Positions 1 through 8,288 of a stretch of DNA of 64,000 nt are shown here, piece after piece. The notes below the pieces were generated by a model. The model ran no database searches. It was not told where the DNA came from and worked only from the letters and a program-made list of their open reading frames with translations. This stretch comes from JAKALD01 sp963817785 (GTDB lineage: Bacteria; Pseudomonadota; Gammaproteobacteria; Burkholderiales; SG8-39): positions 310,001-374,000 of the forward strand of contig CAWFPL010000007.1 in assembly GCA_963817785.1 (NCBI GenBank), written 5' to 3'. How positions within the stretch are numbered: position 1 is the first letter of the stretch; every line of letters starts with the position of its first letter. A program made the position numbers and the translations under genes.

Positions 1-286
1 TGTGAATGCGATACAGCGTTGCCAGCCGCTCGGAGATCAGGTCGTGGTGCGGCGAGAAGCTGTCGTAGGGCAGCGTCTCCCAGTCGGGCAGCAGGCAGGC
101 GCGCAGTTGCGGCTCGAACCAGGCGATCTCTTCGAGCAAGCGCTGGGCGTCGAGGGCGGTAGCGCTCACCACCACGAGCGGACGCGCGGCCGCCGCCAGC
201 CGCGCGAGCGCCAGCGCGTCGGCGGAGCCGGCCAGTTGCGTGTAGCGCCGCCGCGCGTGCGGCGGGGAAAGCGGATCGCGATGCAT
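1..286 (-). CDS. mfd: Transcription-repair coupling factor Mfd, N-terminal fragment
   Basis: Ninety-five codons of the Mfd N-terminus, read leftward from an ATG at 286 and cut by the window edge. The visible protein contains WETLPYD followed by FSPHHDLISERLATLY, the hallmark of the UvrB-like domain 1 of Mfd, which contacts UvrA. Mfd is a cytoplasmic ATPase that removes RNA polymerase stalled at lesions and recruits nucleotide excision repair. It is divergent from ispD, and the putative start codons of the two genes nearly touch if ispD starts far upstream. The mfd/ispD/ispF neighbourhood is common in betaproteobacteria. Confidence 0.93.
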   Translation of the reverse strand, partial: MHRDPLSPPHARRRYTQLAGSADALALARLAAAARPLVVVSATALDAQRLLEEIAWFEPQLRACLLPDWETLPYDSFSPHHDLISERLATLYRIH

Positions 287-383
287 GAGTACAAATGACG
301 CGCGCCAAACAGGCTTTCGTGCGGCTTGTTTGGCGCAGCGCGACATGCAATTATATCGCGTTGAATTTCAAAAAATATTTGAG

Positions 384-1085
384 TTGGCCACTTTTGCCCT
401 GATCCCCGCCGCGGGAAGCGGAAGCCGCATGGCCGCCGCGCAGCCCAAGCAGTACGCCGCGCTCGCCGGCCGGCCGATGCTGTGGCACGCGGTGCACGCG
501 CTGTGCGTGCCGCCGATCGAGAACGTGTTCGTGGTGCTGGCCCCGGGGGACCAGCAGTTCGCGCGCTTCGACTGGAGGGCGTTCGCCGGCAAGCTCGAGC
601 CGCTGTACTGCGGCGGCGAGACGCGCCGCGACTCGGTGTACAACGGTCTGGTGGCGGCGATGGCGGCGGTCGACGCCGACGACTGGGTGCTGGTGCACGA
701 CGCGGCGCGGCCGTGCCTGCCGCAGGCGGACCTGGAGCGCCTGATCGCGGAGTGCGCCGGCGATGCGATCGGCGGCATCCTCGCGCTGCCGATCGCCGAC
801 ACGGTCAAGCGCGCGGGCAAGGACGAGGCGGGCGCGCAGCGCATCGCCGGCACCGAGGACCGCACGCTGCTGTGGCTCGCGCAGACGCCACAGATGTTCC
901 GCGCCGGGCTGCTCACCCAGGCGCTGCAGCGCGCGAAGGGGCAGGTGACCGACGAAGCGAGCGCGATCGAGCAGGTGGGCCTGCGGCCGCGGCTGGTTCC
1001 CGGCAGCCGCGAGAACCTCAAGGTCACCTATGCCGAGGATCTGGCGATCGCCGAGACGATCCTGGCGAGGCGGGAGGTGCGATGA
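384..1085 (+). CDS. ispD: 2-C-methyl-D-erythritol 4-phosphate cytidylyltransferase
   Basis: IspD joins CTP and MEP to give CDP-ME in the non-mevalonate isoprenoid pathway. The nucleotide-binding loop LIPAAGSGSRM lies at the N-terminus; VHDAARPCL and TDEASAIE are the other IspD signatures. The reading frame is open from an ATG at 285, but family length (about 230 aa) and alignment favour the TTG at 384, giving 233 aa. An ATG at 345 is another option. A TTGGCG/TATATC-like promoter lies at about 325-355, which also argues against the 285 start. The stop overlaps the ispF start by 4 nt, so the two are translationally coupled. Confidence 0.92.
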   Translation: MATFALIPAAGSGSRMAAAQPKQYAALAGRPMLWHAVHALCVPPIENVFVVLAPGDQQFARFDWRAFAGKLEPLYCGGETRRDSVYNGLVAAMAAVDADDWVLVHDAARPCLPQADLERLIAECAGDAIGGILALPIADTVKRAGKDEAGAQRIAGTEDRTLLWLAQTPQMFRAGLLTQALQRAKGQVTDEASAIEQVGLRPRLVPGSRENLKVTYAEDLAIAETILARREVR

Positions 1086-1576
1086 GGCTCGGGCAGGGCT
1101 TCGACGTGCACGCGCTCGTGCCAGGGCGCAAGCTGATCCTGGGCGGGGTCGAGATCGCGCACGACAAGGGGCTCGCGGGGCATTCCGACGCCGACGTGCT
1201 GCTGCATGCCATTTGCGACGCGCTGCTCGGCGCCGCCGCGCTCGGCGACATCGGCCGTCACTATCCCGACAGCGATCCGAAGTACCGCGGCGCGGACAGC
1301 CGCGCGCTGCTACGCGACGTGGCGCGCAAGCTCTTGGCCGCCAACTGGCGCGTGGTGAACCTCGATGCGACCGTCATCGCCCAGGCGCCGCGCATTGCGC
1401 CGCACGTCGCGCAGATGGTCGCCAACATCGCGGCCGACCTGGGCATCGCCCCCGGCGCGGTGAGCGTCAAGGCCACCACCACCGAGCGGCTGGGCTTTGC
1501 CGGGCGCGGCGAGGGGATCGCGGCGCAGGCGGTCGCATTGATCGAGCCGCTCGATTCCGACCCCGGGAGACCCTGA
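1082..1576 (+). CDS. ispF: 2-C-methyl-D-erythritol 2,4-cyclodiphosphate synthase
   Basis: IspF converts CDP-ME 2-phosphate to the cyclic diphosphate MEcPP with release of CMP. The 164-aa length is normal. The metal ligands are visible in GFDVHAL (Asp8, His10) and in the HSDADVLLHAICDALLG stretch. The C-terminal part has the ATTTERLGFAGRGEGIAAQA segment of the nucleotide pocket. ATG at 1082 overlaps the ispD stop and the TGA overlaps the next ATG, so ispD, ispF and the PaiB-like gene form one tight operon. Confidence 0.96.
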   Translation: MRLGQGFDVHALVPGRKLILGGVEIAHDKGLAGHSDADVLLHAICDALLGAAALGDIGRHYPDSDPKYRGADSRALLRDVARKLLAANWRVVNLDATVIAQAPRIAPHVAQMVANIAADLGIAPGAVSVKATTTERLGFAGRGEGIAAQAVALIEPLDSDPGRP

Positions 1577-2193
1577 TGTACGCGCCCCCATACAACCAGA
1601 ACGACGATCGCGCCGAGCTGCTGGCGTTCATGCGCGCCAACAACTTCGCGCTGCTGGTGACCGCCACCGGCGGTGCCCCCGCCGCCTCGCACCTGCCCTG
1701 CATCGTCGAGGCGCGCGGGGCGGAACTGGCGCTCGTCATGCATATGGCGCGCGCCAACCCGCAGTGGCAGCAGTTCTTCGAAGACGAGCTGCTGGTCGTC
1801 TTCTGCGGCCCGCACGCCTACGTCTCGCCGCGCTGGTACGAGCAGGCCGAGCGCGTGCCGACCTGGAACTACGCCGCGGTGCACGCCTACGGCAAGGTGA
1901 CGGTGCTCGATGAGCGCGCCGCGAAGTACGCGGCGGTGGCGAAGCTGGTCGCTGCGCACGATCCGCAGTGGCGCCCGGCGTTCGAGGCGTTGCGCAAGGA
2001 GTACGTCGACTCGATGCTCGAGGGGATCGTCGCTTTCGAGATTGCGGTGACGCGGCTGGAGGCGCGCTGGAAGCTGTCGCAGAACCGCGGCCGTCGCGAG
2101 CAGGAGCGCATCGCCGCGCAGCTGGAGAAGTCGGCCGACGGCGCCGAGCGCGCCCTCGCCGCGCTGACGCGGCGGCACCTGGTCGCGGAGTGA
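1576..2193 (+). CDS. FMN-binding negative transcriptional regulator, PaiB family
   Basis: A 205-aa protein beginning MYAPPYNQ and matching the PaiB/FMN-binding split-barrel family: HLPCIVEA, then AYVSPRWY, PTWNYAAVHAYG, and a C-terminal helical tail. PaiB of Bacillus affects protease and sporulation genes; the usual bacterial homologue is a flavin-binding protein of poorly known role. It starts inside the ispF stop (ATGA) and its own stop overlaps the thpR start. It is probably carried by the isp operon and does not look functionally linked to isoprenoid synthesis. Confidence 0.88.
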   Translation: MYAPPYNQNDDRAELLAFMRANNFALLVTATGGAPAASHLPCIVEARGAELALVMHMARANPQWQQFFEDELLVVFCGPHAYVSPRWYEQAERVPTWNYAAVHAYGKVTVLDERAAKYAAVAKLVAAHDPQWRPAFEALRKEYVDSMLEGIVAFEIAVTRLEARWKLSQNRGRREQERIAAQLEKSADGAERALAALTRRHLVAE

Positions 2194-2708
2194 TGCGGCT
2201 GTTTTTCGCCCTGTGGCCGCCGGCGCCGGCGGCCGCGGCACTCGAGCGCTGGGCCGGCGAGACGCGGCGCGATACGGGCGGGCGGGTGACACGGCCCCAG
2301 ACGATCCATCTGACGCTCGCGTTCCTGGGCGAAGTCGAGGACGAGCGGTTGCAGTCCGCCATCGCCGCCGGGCACGCGGTGGGCGGCGCGCTGCATTCGC
2401 TGCCGATCGACGAGGCGCGCTACTGGGAGCACAACCGCGTCGTCTGGGTGGGCCCGCGCGAGATGCCGGCGCCGCTCGGCGCGCTCGCCGGCGCTCTGCG
2501 TGCCGAGCTGCTGCGCGAGGGCTTCGCGCTCGAGAAGCGGCCCTTCCAGGCCCACGTCACCCTGATCCGCAAGGCGCACGCGCCGCGCGCGCTGCCGCCG
2601 TTGCCGGCGATCGACTGGCCGGTGGAGGCGTTCGTGCTGGTGCGCTCGGAGCTCTCAAGCGATGGGTCGGATTACGCGTTCGTCGAGCGCTTCGCGCTCG
2701 GCGGCTAG
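2193..2708 (+). CDS. thpR: RNA 2',3'-cyclic phosphodiesterase (LigT/ThpR)
   Basis: A 171-aa 2H-phosphoesterase. The two catalytic HxT motifs are visible as IHLTLAFLG near residue 40 and AHVTLIRKA near residue 125. ThpR hydrolyses RNA 2',3'-cyclic ends to 2'-phosphates in vitro; the cellular role is unsettled. It begins with MRLFFALWPP, typical of the family. It is the last gene of the ispDF operon; its stop overlaps the end of the convergent DUF488 gene by 4 nt. Confidence 0.92.
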   Translation: MRLFFALWPPAPAAAALERWAGETRRDTGGRVTRPQTIHLTLAFLGEVEDERLQSAIAAGHAVGGALHSLPIDEARYWEHNRVVWVGPREMPAPLGALAGALRAELLREGFALEKRPFQAHVTLIRKAHAPRALPPLPAIDWPVEAFVLVRSELSSDGSDYAFVERFALGG

Positions 2709-3067
2709 CGCGTCCGCTTCGCCCGCCGCAGCATGTATTCCCGCAGCGCCACCGCGGCGTTGCGCTCGTCGTCCGCCCGCGCATACACGAAGGTGACCGG
2801 GCCGGCCTGCAGCAGCTCGCGCAGCGGCGCCAGCACCTCCGGCTGCGCATCCAGCTCGGCGAAGTAGCGCTTGCGGAACTCGTCCCATTTCTCGGGGTGC
2901 GCGTGGAACCACTTGCGCAGCTCGGTGCTCGGCGCCGCGTCGCGCAGCCAGGCAGCGAGCTTGAGCGCGGCCTTCGACTTGCCGCGCGGCCACAGGCGCT
3001 CGACCAGCACGCGCGCGCCGTCGCCCTTGGCCGGCGCGATGGCGGCGCGCTTGAGTTGAATCCTCAT
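2705..3067 (-). CDS. DUF488 family protein
   Basis: 120 aa. The motif RVLVERLWPRG, the WFHAHPEKWDEFRKRYFAEL region and the TFVYARADDERNAAVALREY end are characteristic of the DUF488 (YeaO-like) family. Function is not established; it is a small cytoplasmic protein. The arrangement is convergent with thpR, with a 4-nt overlap of the stops. Confidence 0.85.
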   Translation of the reverse strand: MRIQLKRAAIAPAKGDGARVLVERLWPRGKSKAALKLAAWLRDAAPSTELRKWFHAHPEKWDEFRKRYFAELDAQPEVLAPLRELLQAGPVTFVYARADDERNAAVALREYMLRRAKRTR

Positions 3068-3092
3068 ACCGGGCGACGGCTACTGCGAGCGC

Positions 3093-3284
3093 TCAGCCCT
3101 CGGGCAGCGCGGGCCACTTCACATAGGCCAGGACCCACAGCGCTACGATGTTCGCCACCGGGACCAGGCCGAGCAGCGCCCACCAGGGCGAAAACCCGGC
3201 CTTGGCGATGACGCGGGAGAACACCCACAGCGGTACCAGCGCGATCGCGAGCGCGATCAGATGCCCCAGAGAAAACGTGATCAT
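3093..3284 (-). CDS. Small membrane protein, paralogue of its neighbour
   Basis: A 63-aa protein with two hydrophobic segments (LGHLIALAIALVPLWVF and WWALLGLVPVANIVALWVLAY) and a short basic linker. It resembles the next gene on the same strand in layout: PLW near the first segment, then KAGF-PxW, a LVP, and a final WP. No function is recognised. The two are probably a tandem duplication. Confidence 0.6.
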   Translation of the reverse strand: MITFSLGHLIALAIALVPLWVFSRVIAKAGFSPWWALLGLVPVANIVALWVLAYVKWPALPEG

Positions 3285-3295
3285 CGCGGCCTCCC

Positions 3296-3484
3296 TCAGG
3301 TCCGGCGGCCCTGCACACGCGGCCAGTCGGTGAAACCGAGCACCGCGGCGACGATCAGGAAGCCCAGCCAGGGCACCAGCGCCAGCAGCGACAGCGCGGG
3401 CGGAAAGCCGGCGCGCGCGCAGATCTTCCACAGCGGCACCACCAGCAGCACCGAGATCACGATCCAGCCGAACAACCCTTCCAT
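3296..3484 (-). CDS. Small membrane protein, paralogue of its neighbour
   Basis: A 62-aa protein beginning MEGLFGWIV with two membrane segments. The PLWKICARAGFPP linker and the LLALVPWLGFLIVA segment correspond to the same positions in the gene 11 nt downstream. The frame stays open further upstream, but the ATG at 3484 lies just after a GGGGATGAC stretch that can act as ribosome site. Function unknown; the pair follows the EnvZ-like gene on the same strand and may be co-transcribed. Confidence 0.6.
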   Translation of the reverse strand: MEGLFGWIVISVLLVVPLWKICARAGFPPALSLLALVPWLGFLIVAAVLGFTDWPRVQGRRT

Positions 3485-3554
3485 GTCATCCCCTTTTGCG
3501 AGCGCGCCGCAACCGGCCGCGGCCCCGATTATCGCGCGCCTCGGCGCGGCACGC

Positions 3555-4904
3555 TCAGCCTGCGGCCGGCGCACGCGGCAGGGTCAGCACCGCCGCCAGG
3601 CCGCCGCCCTCGCGCGGGCGCAGCTCGAGCATGCCGCCGTGCGCGCGTGCGACGCGGTCCACGATCGCCAGGCCCAGGCCCGAGCCGCCCTGGCCGCTGC
3701 GCGCCGCGTCCAGGCGCGTGAACGGGCGCTTGAGTCGCTCGGTTTCCCCCTGCGGAATGCCGGGCCCGCGGTCGAGCACCTCGACGATCGCCTTGTCGCC
3801 CTCGGCACGGGTGAGGATCTCGACCGGCTCGCCGGCGTAGCGCAGGGCGTTGTCGACCAGGTTCGCGATCGCGCGGCGCAGCGCCATGGTCGCGAACGGA
3901 AACGGCGGCACGCCGCCGGGCGCGAACGAGACCTTGCGGCCGCGGCGCGCGTAATGCTCTGCGATCTCGGCGCCGAGCGCGTCCAGCTCGGCGCTGTGCG
4001 GCGCCTCGCTCTCGCCGCGCGCGTAGTCGAGGAACTGCCCGATGATCGCGTCGATCTCGTCGATGTCGGTGGCCATGCTCTCGGCGGCGGCGCGCTCGGC
4101 GCCGCTCATCTCGAGCTCCAGGCGCAGGCGCGACAGCGGCGTCCTCAGGTCGTGCGAGATGCCGGCGAGCACCGTGGCACGCTCGCGCTCGAGCGCTTCC
4201 AGGTCGCGCGCCATGCGGTTGAAGGCGGACGACAGGGTGCGCAGCTCGCGCGGCCCCTCCACGGCGAGCGGCTCGGGCATCTCGCCGCGCCCGACGCGGC
4301 GCGCCGCCTCGGTGAGGGCGCCGAGCGGCCGGCTGATGCGCGTGGCGATGAGCGCGGCCCCAAGCAGGGCGAGCGCGAGCAGGGCCGCGCCCCAGCCGAG
4401 CCACTCGAGCCCGAACTGCGGCTCGAAGCGCGCGCGCGGCAGCATCACCCAGTACTCGTCCACGTCGATGAAGAAGCTCACCCAGAAACCGCCGACCCCG
4501 TTGCGCGCGAAGGCGAAGCGCGTGCGCGCGCCCAGGTCGCGGCGCACGCGCTCGGCCACCAGCTTGAACAGCGGGTCGTCGGGCAGCGGTTCGAGCTGCT
4601 CGCCGGGAGTGAGCGGGTAGAGGCGGATGCCCTCGCTCTCGTTCAAGTCGAGCAGCAGATCGGGGCGCAGCGCCGGAGCGGCGTTCACCAGCGCCGCGCG
4701 CGTGAGGTTCACCACGCTCACCGCCTGCTGCGCGAGCTCGCGCGACAGCGGCTCGCGCTCGTAGATGCGGTAGAGCTGGAACGCCGCCAGCACCGATACC
4801 ACCAGCAGCAGCGCGATCAGCAGGAACGAGCGCGCGAGCAGCGAGTCCGGCAGCAGGCGCCGCACGCGCCACTCCCAGCGGCTGCGCCGCGCGCCGGACC
4901 TCAC
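3555..4904 (-). CDS. envZ: Osmolarity sensor histidine kinase, EnvZ-like
   Basis: A 449-aa inner-membrane histidine kinase. Membrane segments lie at about 25-47 and 168-190 with a periplasmic loop between; HAMP follows from about 188, then the H-box GISHDLRTPLSRL with the phospho-acceptor at about His251. The ATPase domain has NLVDNALRYA (N box) and DRGPGIP (G1) and the GGSGLGLAIV G2 box. I chose the GTG at 4904 because it overlaps the TGA of the response regulator gene. An ATG at 4946 also lies in frame but within that gene. It phosphorylates the OmpR partner encoded just upstream. Confidence 0.93.
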   Translation of the reverse strand: MRSGARRSRWEWRVRRLLPDSLLARSFLLIALLLVVSVLAAFQLYRIYEREPLSRELAQQAVSVVNLTRAALVNAAPALRPDLLLDLNESEGIRLYPLTPGEQLEPLPDDPLFKLVAERVRRDLGARTRFAFARNGVGGFWVSFFIDVDEYWVMLPRARFEPQFGLEWLGWGAALLALALLGAALIATRISRPLGALTEAARRVGRGEMPEPLAVEGPRELRTLSSAFNRMARDLEALERERATVLAGISHDLRTPLSRLRLELEMSGAERAAAESMATDIDEIDAIIGQFLDYARGESEAPHSAELDALGAEIAEHYARRGRKVSFAPGGVPPFPFATMALRRAIANLVDNALRYAGEPVEILTRAEGDKAIVEVLDRGPGIPQGETERLKRPFTRLDAARSGQGGSGLGLAIVDRVARAHGGMLELRPREGGGLAAVLTLPRAPAAG

Positions 4905-5632
4905 TTGGCGTTGCCGTCCGGCACGAACACGTAGCCGAAGCCCCACACGGTCTGGATGTGGCGCGGGTGCGCCGGGTCGTCCTCGACGATCTTGCGCAGG
5001 CGCGAGATTTGCACGTCGATCGAGCGGTCGAACACCTCGTACTCGCGGCCGCGCGCGAGCTCCATCAGCTTGTCGCGCGACAGCGGCGTGCGCGGGTGCT
5101 GCGCCAGCACCTTGAGCACCGAGAACTCGCCGGTGGTGAGATCGACCGGCTTGCCCTCGCGCGTGAGGCTGCGCGTGGCGAGGTTGAGCTCGAAGACGCC
5201 GAAGCGGTGCAGCTCGTTCGAGCCCGCCGGGCTGCCGGGCGGGCCGGCGGGCTGGCGGCGCCGCAGCACCGCGTTGATGCGCGCCACCAGCTCGCGGGGG
5301 TTGAACGGCTTGGGCAGGTAGTCGTCCGCGCCCATCTCCAGGCCGACGATGCGGTCGACGTCGTCGCCCTTGGCGGTCAGCATGATGATCGCCGGGCCGG
5401 CGTTCGCGGCGCGCAGCCGGCGGCAGATCGCCAGGCCGTCCTCGCCGGGCAGCATCAGGTCGAGCACGATCAGGTCGTAGCGCTCGCGCGCCAGCTGCTT
5501 GTCCATGCCGGCGGAATCGGGCACGGCGCGCACCTCGAAGCCCTGCTCGCCGAGATAGCGCACCAGCAGGTCGCGCAGGCGCTGGTCGTCGTCGAGCACC
5601 AGAATTCTCGTCTTCAGTTCGGCCATGGCCAC
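4901..5632 (-). CDS. ompR: Two-component response regulator OmpR
   Basis: 243 aa. The receiver domain has the acidic pocket VLDDD at 12-16, phospho-acceptor Asp58 in DLIVLDLMLPG and the conserved Lys in YLPKPF. A winged-helix DNA-binding domain follows from about 140, ending VWGFGYVFVPDG. The sequence is close to canonical OmpR. A second start at 5626 (MAELKT) is equally possible. It forms a two-gene operon with the EnvZ-like kinase (4-nt overlap) and is divergent from a small exported protein gene. Confidence 0.95.
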   Translation of the reverse strand: MAMAELKTRILVLDDDQRLRDLLVRYLGEQGFEVRAVPDSAGMDKQLARERYDLIVLDLMLPGEDGLAICRRLRAANAGPAIIMLTAKGDDVDRIVGLEMGADDYLPKPFNPRELVARINAVLRRRQPAGPPGSPAGSNELHRFGVFELNLATRSLTREGKPVDLTTGEFSVLKVLAQHPRTPLSRDKLMELARGREYEVFDRSIDVQISRLRKIVEDDPAHPRHIQTVWGFGYVFVPDGNAK

Positions 5633-5757
5633 AGGTTAAGCGCGTTTGCCGGCGGCGCAGTAAGGAGATGTGAGCCGCCCCGCCGCGGGAAACACATTGT
5701 TACAAATTTCAGCGCGGACGGCAGCCTGCCCCGTCCCGGCCTGCGTACCATGCGGCT

Positions 5758-6105
5758 GTGATCAAGGTCATGGCCTGTTTCGCGTGCGCCCTGGCGCTCG
5801 CCGGCCCGCTCGCCAGCGGGGCTGCGAGCGCCGATCCCGGCTGGGGCGCGCTGCGCCTGTACGCGCAGGCGCGTATGCACATGAGCCGGGAGGAGCGCGA
5901 GGAGCTGCGCCAGCAGCTGCGCTCGGCCGACCGCAACCTGTATCGCAACCAGCGGGGCGGCAACGAGCAGCGCGAGCGGCGCTTCGAGCGCCAGCGCGAG
6001 CAGCACATGCAGCGGGTGCCCGAGGGCGGACGCCTGAGCCCGGAACAGCGCGAGCAGCTGCGCCGCGACATCATGGACTCCAACCGCCGCTACGAGCGGC
6101 GCTGA
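5758..6105 (+). CDS. Small exported basic protein, unknown function
   Basis: 115 aa from a GTG at 5758 (an ATG at 5770 is also possible). A hydrophobic signal peptide covers about residues 1-25, ending near ASA. The mature part is almost entirely charged helix, with EEREELRQQLR and later SPEQREQLRRDIMDSNRRYERR. This looks like a small periplasmic helical protein of the kind seen near two-component systems (Spy/CpxP-like in character only; no LTxxQ motif was seen). It is divergent from ompR. Confidence 0.65.
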   Translation: MIKVMACFACALALAGPLASGAASADPGWGALRLYAQARMHMSREEREELRQQLRSADRNLYRNQRGGNEQRERRFERQREQHMQRVPEGGRLSPEQREQLRRDIMDSNRRYERR

Positions 6106-6220
6106 GCGCCGCGCCGGCCGGCCCGGCAACAAAGCGTTACAACTTGGCTGGCGCAGCAACACTTGGGTCACAAATTCGCACACCCGCGCGCCGCGCGCCG
6201 GCCCACACTTCGGCTCTGAC

Positions 6221-6270
6221 GGGCGGCGGATCCTTCTCCTCCCCACCTCTCCCCCCAGGGTCCGCCGCCC
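6221..6270. repeat. Inverted repeat, 10-nt GC arms
   Basis: Arms GGGCGGCGGA (6221-6230) and TCCGCCGCCC (6261-6270) enclose a 30-nt pyrimidine-rich loop. It lies 20 nt before the ATG of the DUF1800 remnant and could be a leader hairpin of that dead gene. No T-run follows. Confidence 0.5.
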
Positions 6271-6290
6271 GCTCTTTGAGCGGACCACAC

Positions 6291-6425
6291 ATGGATAACC
6301 GCGCCACGCTCCTGGCAGTCGAGCCGCAGGCGGCGGCAATGGGTCAGCACGATGCGCGCCACTTGCTCGAGCGCACCGGCTTCGACGCGCCGCTCGCGGC
6401 GATCGAGGGTTATGCCGGGCTGTCG
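6291..6425 (+). pseudogene. 5' remnant of a DUF1800 family gene
   Basis: From the ATG at 6291 about 45 codons read like the start of DUF1800 proteins: the stretch DARHLLERTGFDAPLAAI followed by EGYAGLSR is the family's N-terminal signature (ARHLL-RTGF-P-x-E). After SR the similarity stops and the frame runs antisense into the DUF1003 gene. DUF1800 proteins are usually over 450 aa, so this is a truncated relic. The breakpoint lies at the 3' end of the DUF1003 gene, whose last five codons overlap it. Confidence 0.6.
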
Positions 6426-7165
6426 CGTGGCGCGGGCGGCGCCGCAGGCGCGGTCTTGCCCGGCGCCGCCTCGGCGAAATGCGACAGCAGCTGCAGCTGG
6501 ATCTGCTGGATCTGCACCAGGCGCTCCCACTGGTGCGACAGCAGGTGGTCGAGCTTTTCGTTGAGGTGCCGGATCTCGAGCTCGGCCTTGAGGTTCACCT
6601 GGTAGTCGTGCTGCGAGCGCAGGCGGTCCTTCGACTCCTTGCGGTTCTGGCTCATCAGGATGATCGGCGCCTGCACCGCCGCCAGGCACGACAGCACCAA
6701 GTTGAGCAGGATGTACGGATACGGGTCGACCGGATGCCAGAACAGCACCGCGGAGTTCACGCCGATCCATACCGCCATGAATACGCCGAACCAGATCAGG
6801 AAGGTCCAGCTGCCACCGAAGGTTGCGAGGCCATCGGCGAGCTTCTCGCCGCGGGTGCGGGACTTGTCCGCCTCGGCCTCGACGTTGGTCGCCAGGATCT
6901 CGTGCTGGCGCAGGCTCTCGAGCACTTCCTCCTCGAGCGAAGTCAGCTCGCCGCGCTCGGACTCGAGCAGCGACTCGACGTAGTCCGCGCTGTAGCGCGA
7001 CAGGTCGGCACGGCAGATGTAGGCATCCTGCGACCAGGCGGGGTGATCCTTGGCGATGCGCTCGGCGAGCGCGTCGCGCACCGCGGCAGCCGGAACCACC
7101 TCTCGGGCCGGAAAGCGCTTGCCGCACACCGCGCAGCTGCGTAGCGCAGCCTGGGTCCTGTTCAT
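6410..7165 (-). CDS. DUF1003 membrane protein
   Basis: 251 aa from the ATG at 7165, preceded by AGGAGA. The N-terminus holds a CAVCGKRF zinc-ribbon-like CxxC. The core has two membrane segments (GGSWTFLIWFGVFMAVWIGV and YILLNLVLSCLAAVQAPIILM) joined by WHPVDPYP, then SQNRKESKDRLRSQHDYQVN, the diagnostic DUF1003 signature. A long helical tail with HLNEKLDHLLSHQWERL follows. An inner-membrane protein of unknown role. Its 3' end abuts the DUF1800 remnant. Confidence 0.9.
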   Translation of the reverse strand: MNRTQAALRSCAVCGKRFPAREVVPAAAVRDALAERIAKDHPAWSQDAYICRADLSRYSADYVESLLESERGELTSLEEEVLESLRQHEILATNVEAEADKSRTRGEKLADGLATFGGSWTFLIWFGVFMAVWIGVNSAVLFWHPVDPYPYILLNLVLSCLAAVQAPIILMSQNRKESKDRLRSQHDYQVNLKAELEIRHLNEKLDHLLSHQWERLVQIQQIQLQLLSHFAEAAPGKTAPAAPPAPRDSPA

Positions 7166-7311
7166 CGCCGTCTCCTGCGCAAGGCGTAAGGGTACCGTGA
7201 TCGGTGCCCGGCGGTGTCCGGGGCGCTCAAAACGCCGCTTGCAGCCTCCTGGCGGCATGGCGAGAATGCGGCGGCGCGCCCGCCAAGGCGTGCATTCGAG
7301 GAGCAAGCGCC

Positions 7312-8190
7312 ATGTCGCTGCGGGTCCACCAGATCCATCCCCTGTTCGTCGGCGAGGCGAGCGGTCTCGACTTGCGCCAGCCGCCCGATGCCGCCGGCGT
7401 GCGCGCGCTCGAGGCCGCGATGGACCGCTACGCGGTGCTGGTGTTCCGCGGTCAGTCGCTCGGGCCGGGCGAGCAGATGGCGTTCGCCAAGGCCCTCGGA
7501 CCGCTCGACCTGGGACTGCGCAAGACCGGCAAGTTCCCCACGCGCTACGCTTACGACGAGATGATCGACATCTCCAACGTGGCGTTGGACGGACGGGTCG
7601 CCGCCCGCGACCACGCCAAGATCCTGTCCAACATGGCCAACCAGCTCTGGCACAGCGACAGCTCGTTCCAGCAGCCGGCCGCGAAGTACTCGATGCTCGC
7701 CGCGGCGGTGCTGCCTTCCTGGGGCGGCGAGACTGAGTTCGCCGACATGCGCGCCGCCTACGACGCGCTGCCCGAGAGGCTGAAGGCCGCCATTGAAGAC
7801 CTGCGCACCGAGCACGACGCGTTCCACTCGCGCATCCTGCTGGGCAACACCGGCTACGGCGAGGAGCAGCGCAAGGCGCTGCCGCCGGTGGAGTGGCCGC
7901 TGGTGCGCACCCACGTTGGGTCGGGGCGCAGGCATCTGTTCATCGGCGCGCACGCCACGCGCATCGTCGGCTGGACGCTGCCCGAGGGGCGCGTGCTGCT
8001 CGCCGACCTGCTCGAGCACGCCACGCAGCGTGCATTCGTCTACCGCCACGAGTGGCGCGTCGGCGACCTGGTGATGTGGGATAACCGCTGCACCCTGCAC
8101 CGCGCCCGGCGCTTCGATATGTCGGAGCGGCGCGAGCTGCGCCGCACCACCACGCTCGACGTCGGCGCCGCGCTCGAGCACGCGGCCTAG
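7312..8190 (+). CDS. TauD/TfdA family Fe(II)/2-oxoglutarate dioxygenase
   Basis: 292 aa, start at an ATG behind GAGGAG. The iron triad is visible: His114 and Asp116 in LWHSDSSF and the distal His in CTLHRARRF, whose following Arg binds 2-oxoglutarate. The early part has RYAVLVFRGQ, usual for the family. Members oxidise taurine, 2,4-D or alkyl sulfates; the substrate cannot be told from sequence. It is transcribed alone, divergent from the DUF1003 gene. Confidence 0.9.
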   Translation: MSLRVHQIHPLFVGEASGLDLRQPPDAAGVRALEAAMDRYAVLVFRGQSLGPGEQMAFAKALGPLDLGLRKTGKFPTRYAYDEMIDISNVALDGRVAARDHAKILSNMANQLWHSDSSFQQPAAKYSMLAAAVLPSWGGETEFADMRAAYDALPERLKAAIEDLRTEHDAFHSRILLGNTGYGEEQRKALPPVEWPLVRTHVGSGRRHLFIGAHATRIVGWTLPEGRVLLADLLEHATQRAFVYRHEWRVGDLVMWDNRCTLHRARRFDMSERRELRRTTTLDVGAALEHAA

Positions 8191-8199
8191 CGGCGCATC

Positions 8200-8220
8200 C
8201 CGCAAGCGCTCTGCTTGCGG
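8200..8220. repeat. Short hairpin after the dioxygenase gene
   Basis: Perfect arms CCGCAAGC and GCTTGCGG with a 5-nt loop, 10 nt after the dioxygenase stop. It lacks a T-run, so it is at best a pause or mRNA 3'-end protector. Confidence 0.4.
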
Positions 8221-8288
8221 CGGCACCCTCGTGTCGCGGCGAATTTTGTGGTCAAATTCCGCGCCTCTTCGACACCGGAACTTCCGAC

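Noticed and set aside
285..383. N-terminal extension of IspD from the ATG at 285
   Set aside because: It adds 33 residues not found in the family and would cross a promoter-like region next to the mfd start.
3261..4934. 557-codon rightward frame opposite the EnvZ-like gene
   Set aside because: Shadow of the kinase gene in GC-rich DNA; Ala/Arg-rich with no domain.
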